From contig JBEVEP010000195.1 in the NCBI GenBank assembly GCA_040512755.1, positions 1 to 16,398 on the forward strand: DNA of 16,398 bases. Direction: 5' to 3'. The notes under the pieces are model-generated. The model did no database searches and was not told the origin of the DNA. It saw only the letters and a list, made by a program, of their open reading frames with translations. The first letter of the stretch is position 1; every line of letters begins with the position of its first letter. This DNA is from JBEVEP01 sp040512755 (GTDB lineage Bacteria; Pseudomonadota; Alphaproteobacteria; Rhizobiales; Rhizobiaceae). This document shows positions 15,559 through 16,398 of this stretch, in pieces. The position numbers were made by a program, and so were the translations under genes.

Positions 15559-16398
15559 GCGACGTTCGGCACGCCCATCACATCATTCCGGACCGGCTGG
15601 AAAGCCGCACCACGGCCGTGCTCAAAAGCTGGGAGATGCTGCTGATCGCCGTCGCGGTCGCTGTCTTTATAGTGAACTCTCTCGCTTCGCCCTATTTCCT
15701 CAATCCGTGGAACCTCTCCGACGCGACATTCAACTTCACTGAAAAGGCGATGATCGCTTTGCCGATGGCGATGCTGATCATTGCGGGTGAGATAGACCTG
15801 TCGGTTGCGGCAATCATCGCGCTGGCGTCCACTGCCATGGGCTACGGGCTTCAGTTCGGAGCCGGAACGGTTGAAATGGCAGCGATCGGGATCGGCGTCG
15901 GGCTGATTTGCGGCGCATTCAACGGATTTCTCGTAACGCGACTTGGCCTGCCGTCGATTGTCGTCACCATTGGCACCATGAGCCTCTATCGCGGCATCTC
16001 CTTCATTGTTCTGGGTGACAAAGCCTACAATGGCTATCCCGCTGACTTCGCCTTTTTTGGGCAGGGCTACGTTTGGTGGGTGTTCTCCTTTGAGTTTGTA
16101 TTCTTCCTGGGGGTTGCCATCGTCTTCGGCGTTCTTCTTCACGCAACCAGTTTCGGGCGCATGGTCCTCGCAATCGGCAACAATCAGACTGCAGCCCTGT
16201 TCTCGGGCATCCGTGTCGGCCGCGTGAAGTTCATTCTCTTTCTGCTCACCGGTCTGATGTCCGGCATCGCTGCTGTCTGCCTCACATCACGGCTGGGATC
16301 GACGCGGCCCTCCATCGCCTTAGGCTGGGAACTGGAAGTCGTGACGATGGTAGTGCTCGGAGGCGTCAGCATTCTGGGAGGGTCAGGAACGATCCCCG
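15555..16398 (+). CDS. rhaQ: Rhamnose ABC transporter permease, second subunit (3' end outside window)
   Basis: The frame from ATG 15555 stays open to the window end, giving the first 281 residues of a permease whose C terminus lies outside. The N terminus reads MSDVRHAHHIIPDRLESRTT, followed by several hydrophobic helices. Family marks are MLIIAGEIDLSVAAIIAL, GNNQTAALFSGIRVGRVKF and GGVSILGGSGTIP at the cut end. The start overlaps the rhaP stop (ATGA) and has GGAGG upstream. It is related to RhaP and should form a heterodimer with it. The mutarotase and rhamnulokinase genes (rhaU and rhaK in R. leguminosarum) would be expected next. A 286-codon open frame on the opposite strand is a shadow. 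Confidence 0.93.
   Translation, partial: MSDVRHAHHIIPDRLESRTTAVLKSWEMLLIAVAVAVFIVNSLASPYFLNPWNLSDATFNFTEKAMIALPMAMLIIAGEIDLSVAAIIALASTAMGYGLQFGAGTVEMAAIGIGVGLICGAFNGFLVTRLGLPSIVVTIGTMSLYRGISFIVLGDKAYNGYPADFAFFGQGYVWWVFSFEFVFFLGVAIVFGVLLHATSFGRMVLAIGNNQTAALFSGIRVGRVKFILFLLTGLMSGIAAVCLTSRLGSTRPSIALGWELEVVTMVVLGGVSILGGSGTIP

Noticed and set aside
15282..16142. 286-codon open frame on the minus strand opposite rhaP/rhaQ
   Set aside because: Its product is rich in charged residues with no family likeness, and the plus strand here encodes a clear permease with membrane helices and family motifs.

Overview
The window looks like the chromosome or a large replicon of an alphaproteobacterium of the Rhizobiales (Rhizobium/Mesorhizobium/Ochrobactrum type). 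This is inferred from the codon use, the class III cyclase with TolB-like and TPR parts, and above all the rhamnose locus, whose gene order (divergent rhaDI and rhaR-S-T-P-Q) is the one known from Rhizobium leguminosarum. No mobile element, RNA gene or CRISPR array was recognised.

Right half (7332-16398): L-rhamnose uptake and catabolism. On the minus strand rhaD (bifunctional rhamnulose-1-phosphate aldolase / short-chain dehydrogenase) and rhaI (rhamnose isomerase) form one operon. Divergently, on the plus strand, come rhaR (DeoR-type regulator), rhaS (periplasmic binding protein), rhaT (double ATPase) and the two permeases rhaP and rhaQ. rhaQ is cut by the window end, and the mutarotase and kinase genes expected after it lie outside. 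A 71-bp region with a perfect 15-bp inverted repeat plus extra half-sites sits between rhaD and rhaR and is the likely RhaR operator. Hairpins lie in the rhaD leader and between rhaS and rhaT.

Left half (1-7012): a set of genes that may form a cyclic-nucleotide-controlled redox module. A Crp-family regulator (plus strand) converges on a very large gene encoding one 1401-residue polypeptide: an N-terminal cytochrome P450, a linker, two membrane helices, a second linker and a C-terminal DyP-type peroxidase. Upstream of that gene, on the same strand, is a nucleotidyl cyclase with TolB-like and TPR domains. The 109-nt stretch between the cyclase and the chosen fusion start contains a 9-of-10 match to the Crp consensus TGTGA-N6-TCACA. 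This suggests a circuit in which the cyclase makes cAMP or cGMP, the Crp-like protein senses it, and the P450-peroxidase is the output. The circuit is inference. The domains, motifs and site are visible in the sequence.

The P450-DyP fusion is the most unusual object here. Its P450 keeps the heme cysteine and the ExxR pair but lacks the I-helix acid-alcohol pair used by ordinary monooxygenases. Its DyP domain keeps the catalytic Asp, the heme His and the Arg-rich distal motif. I know of no characterised protein with this architecture.
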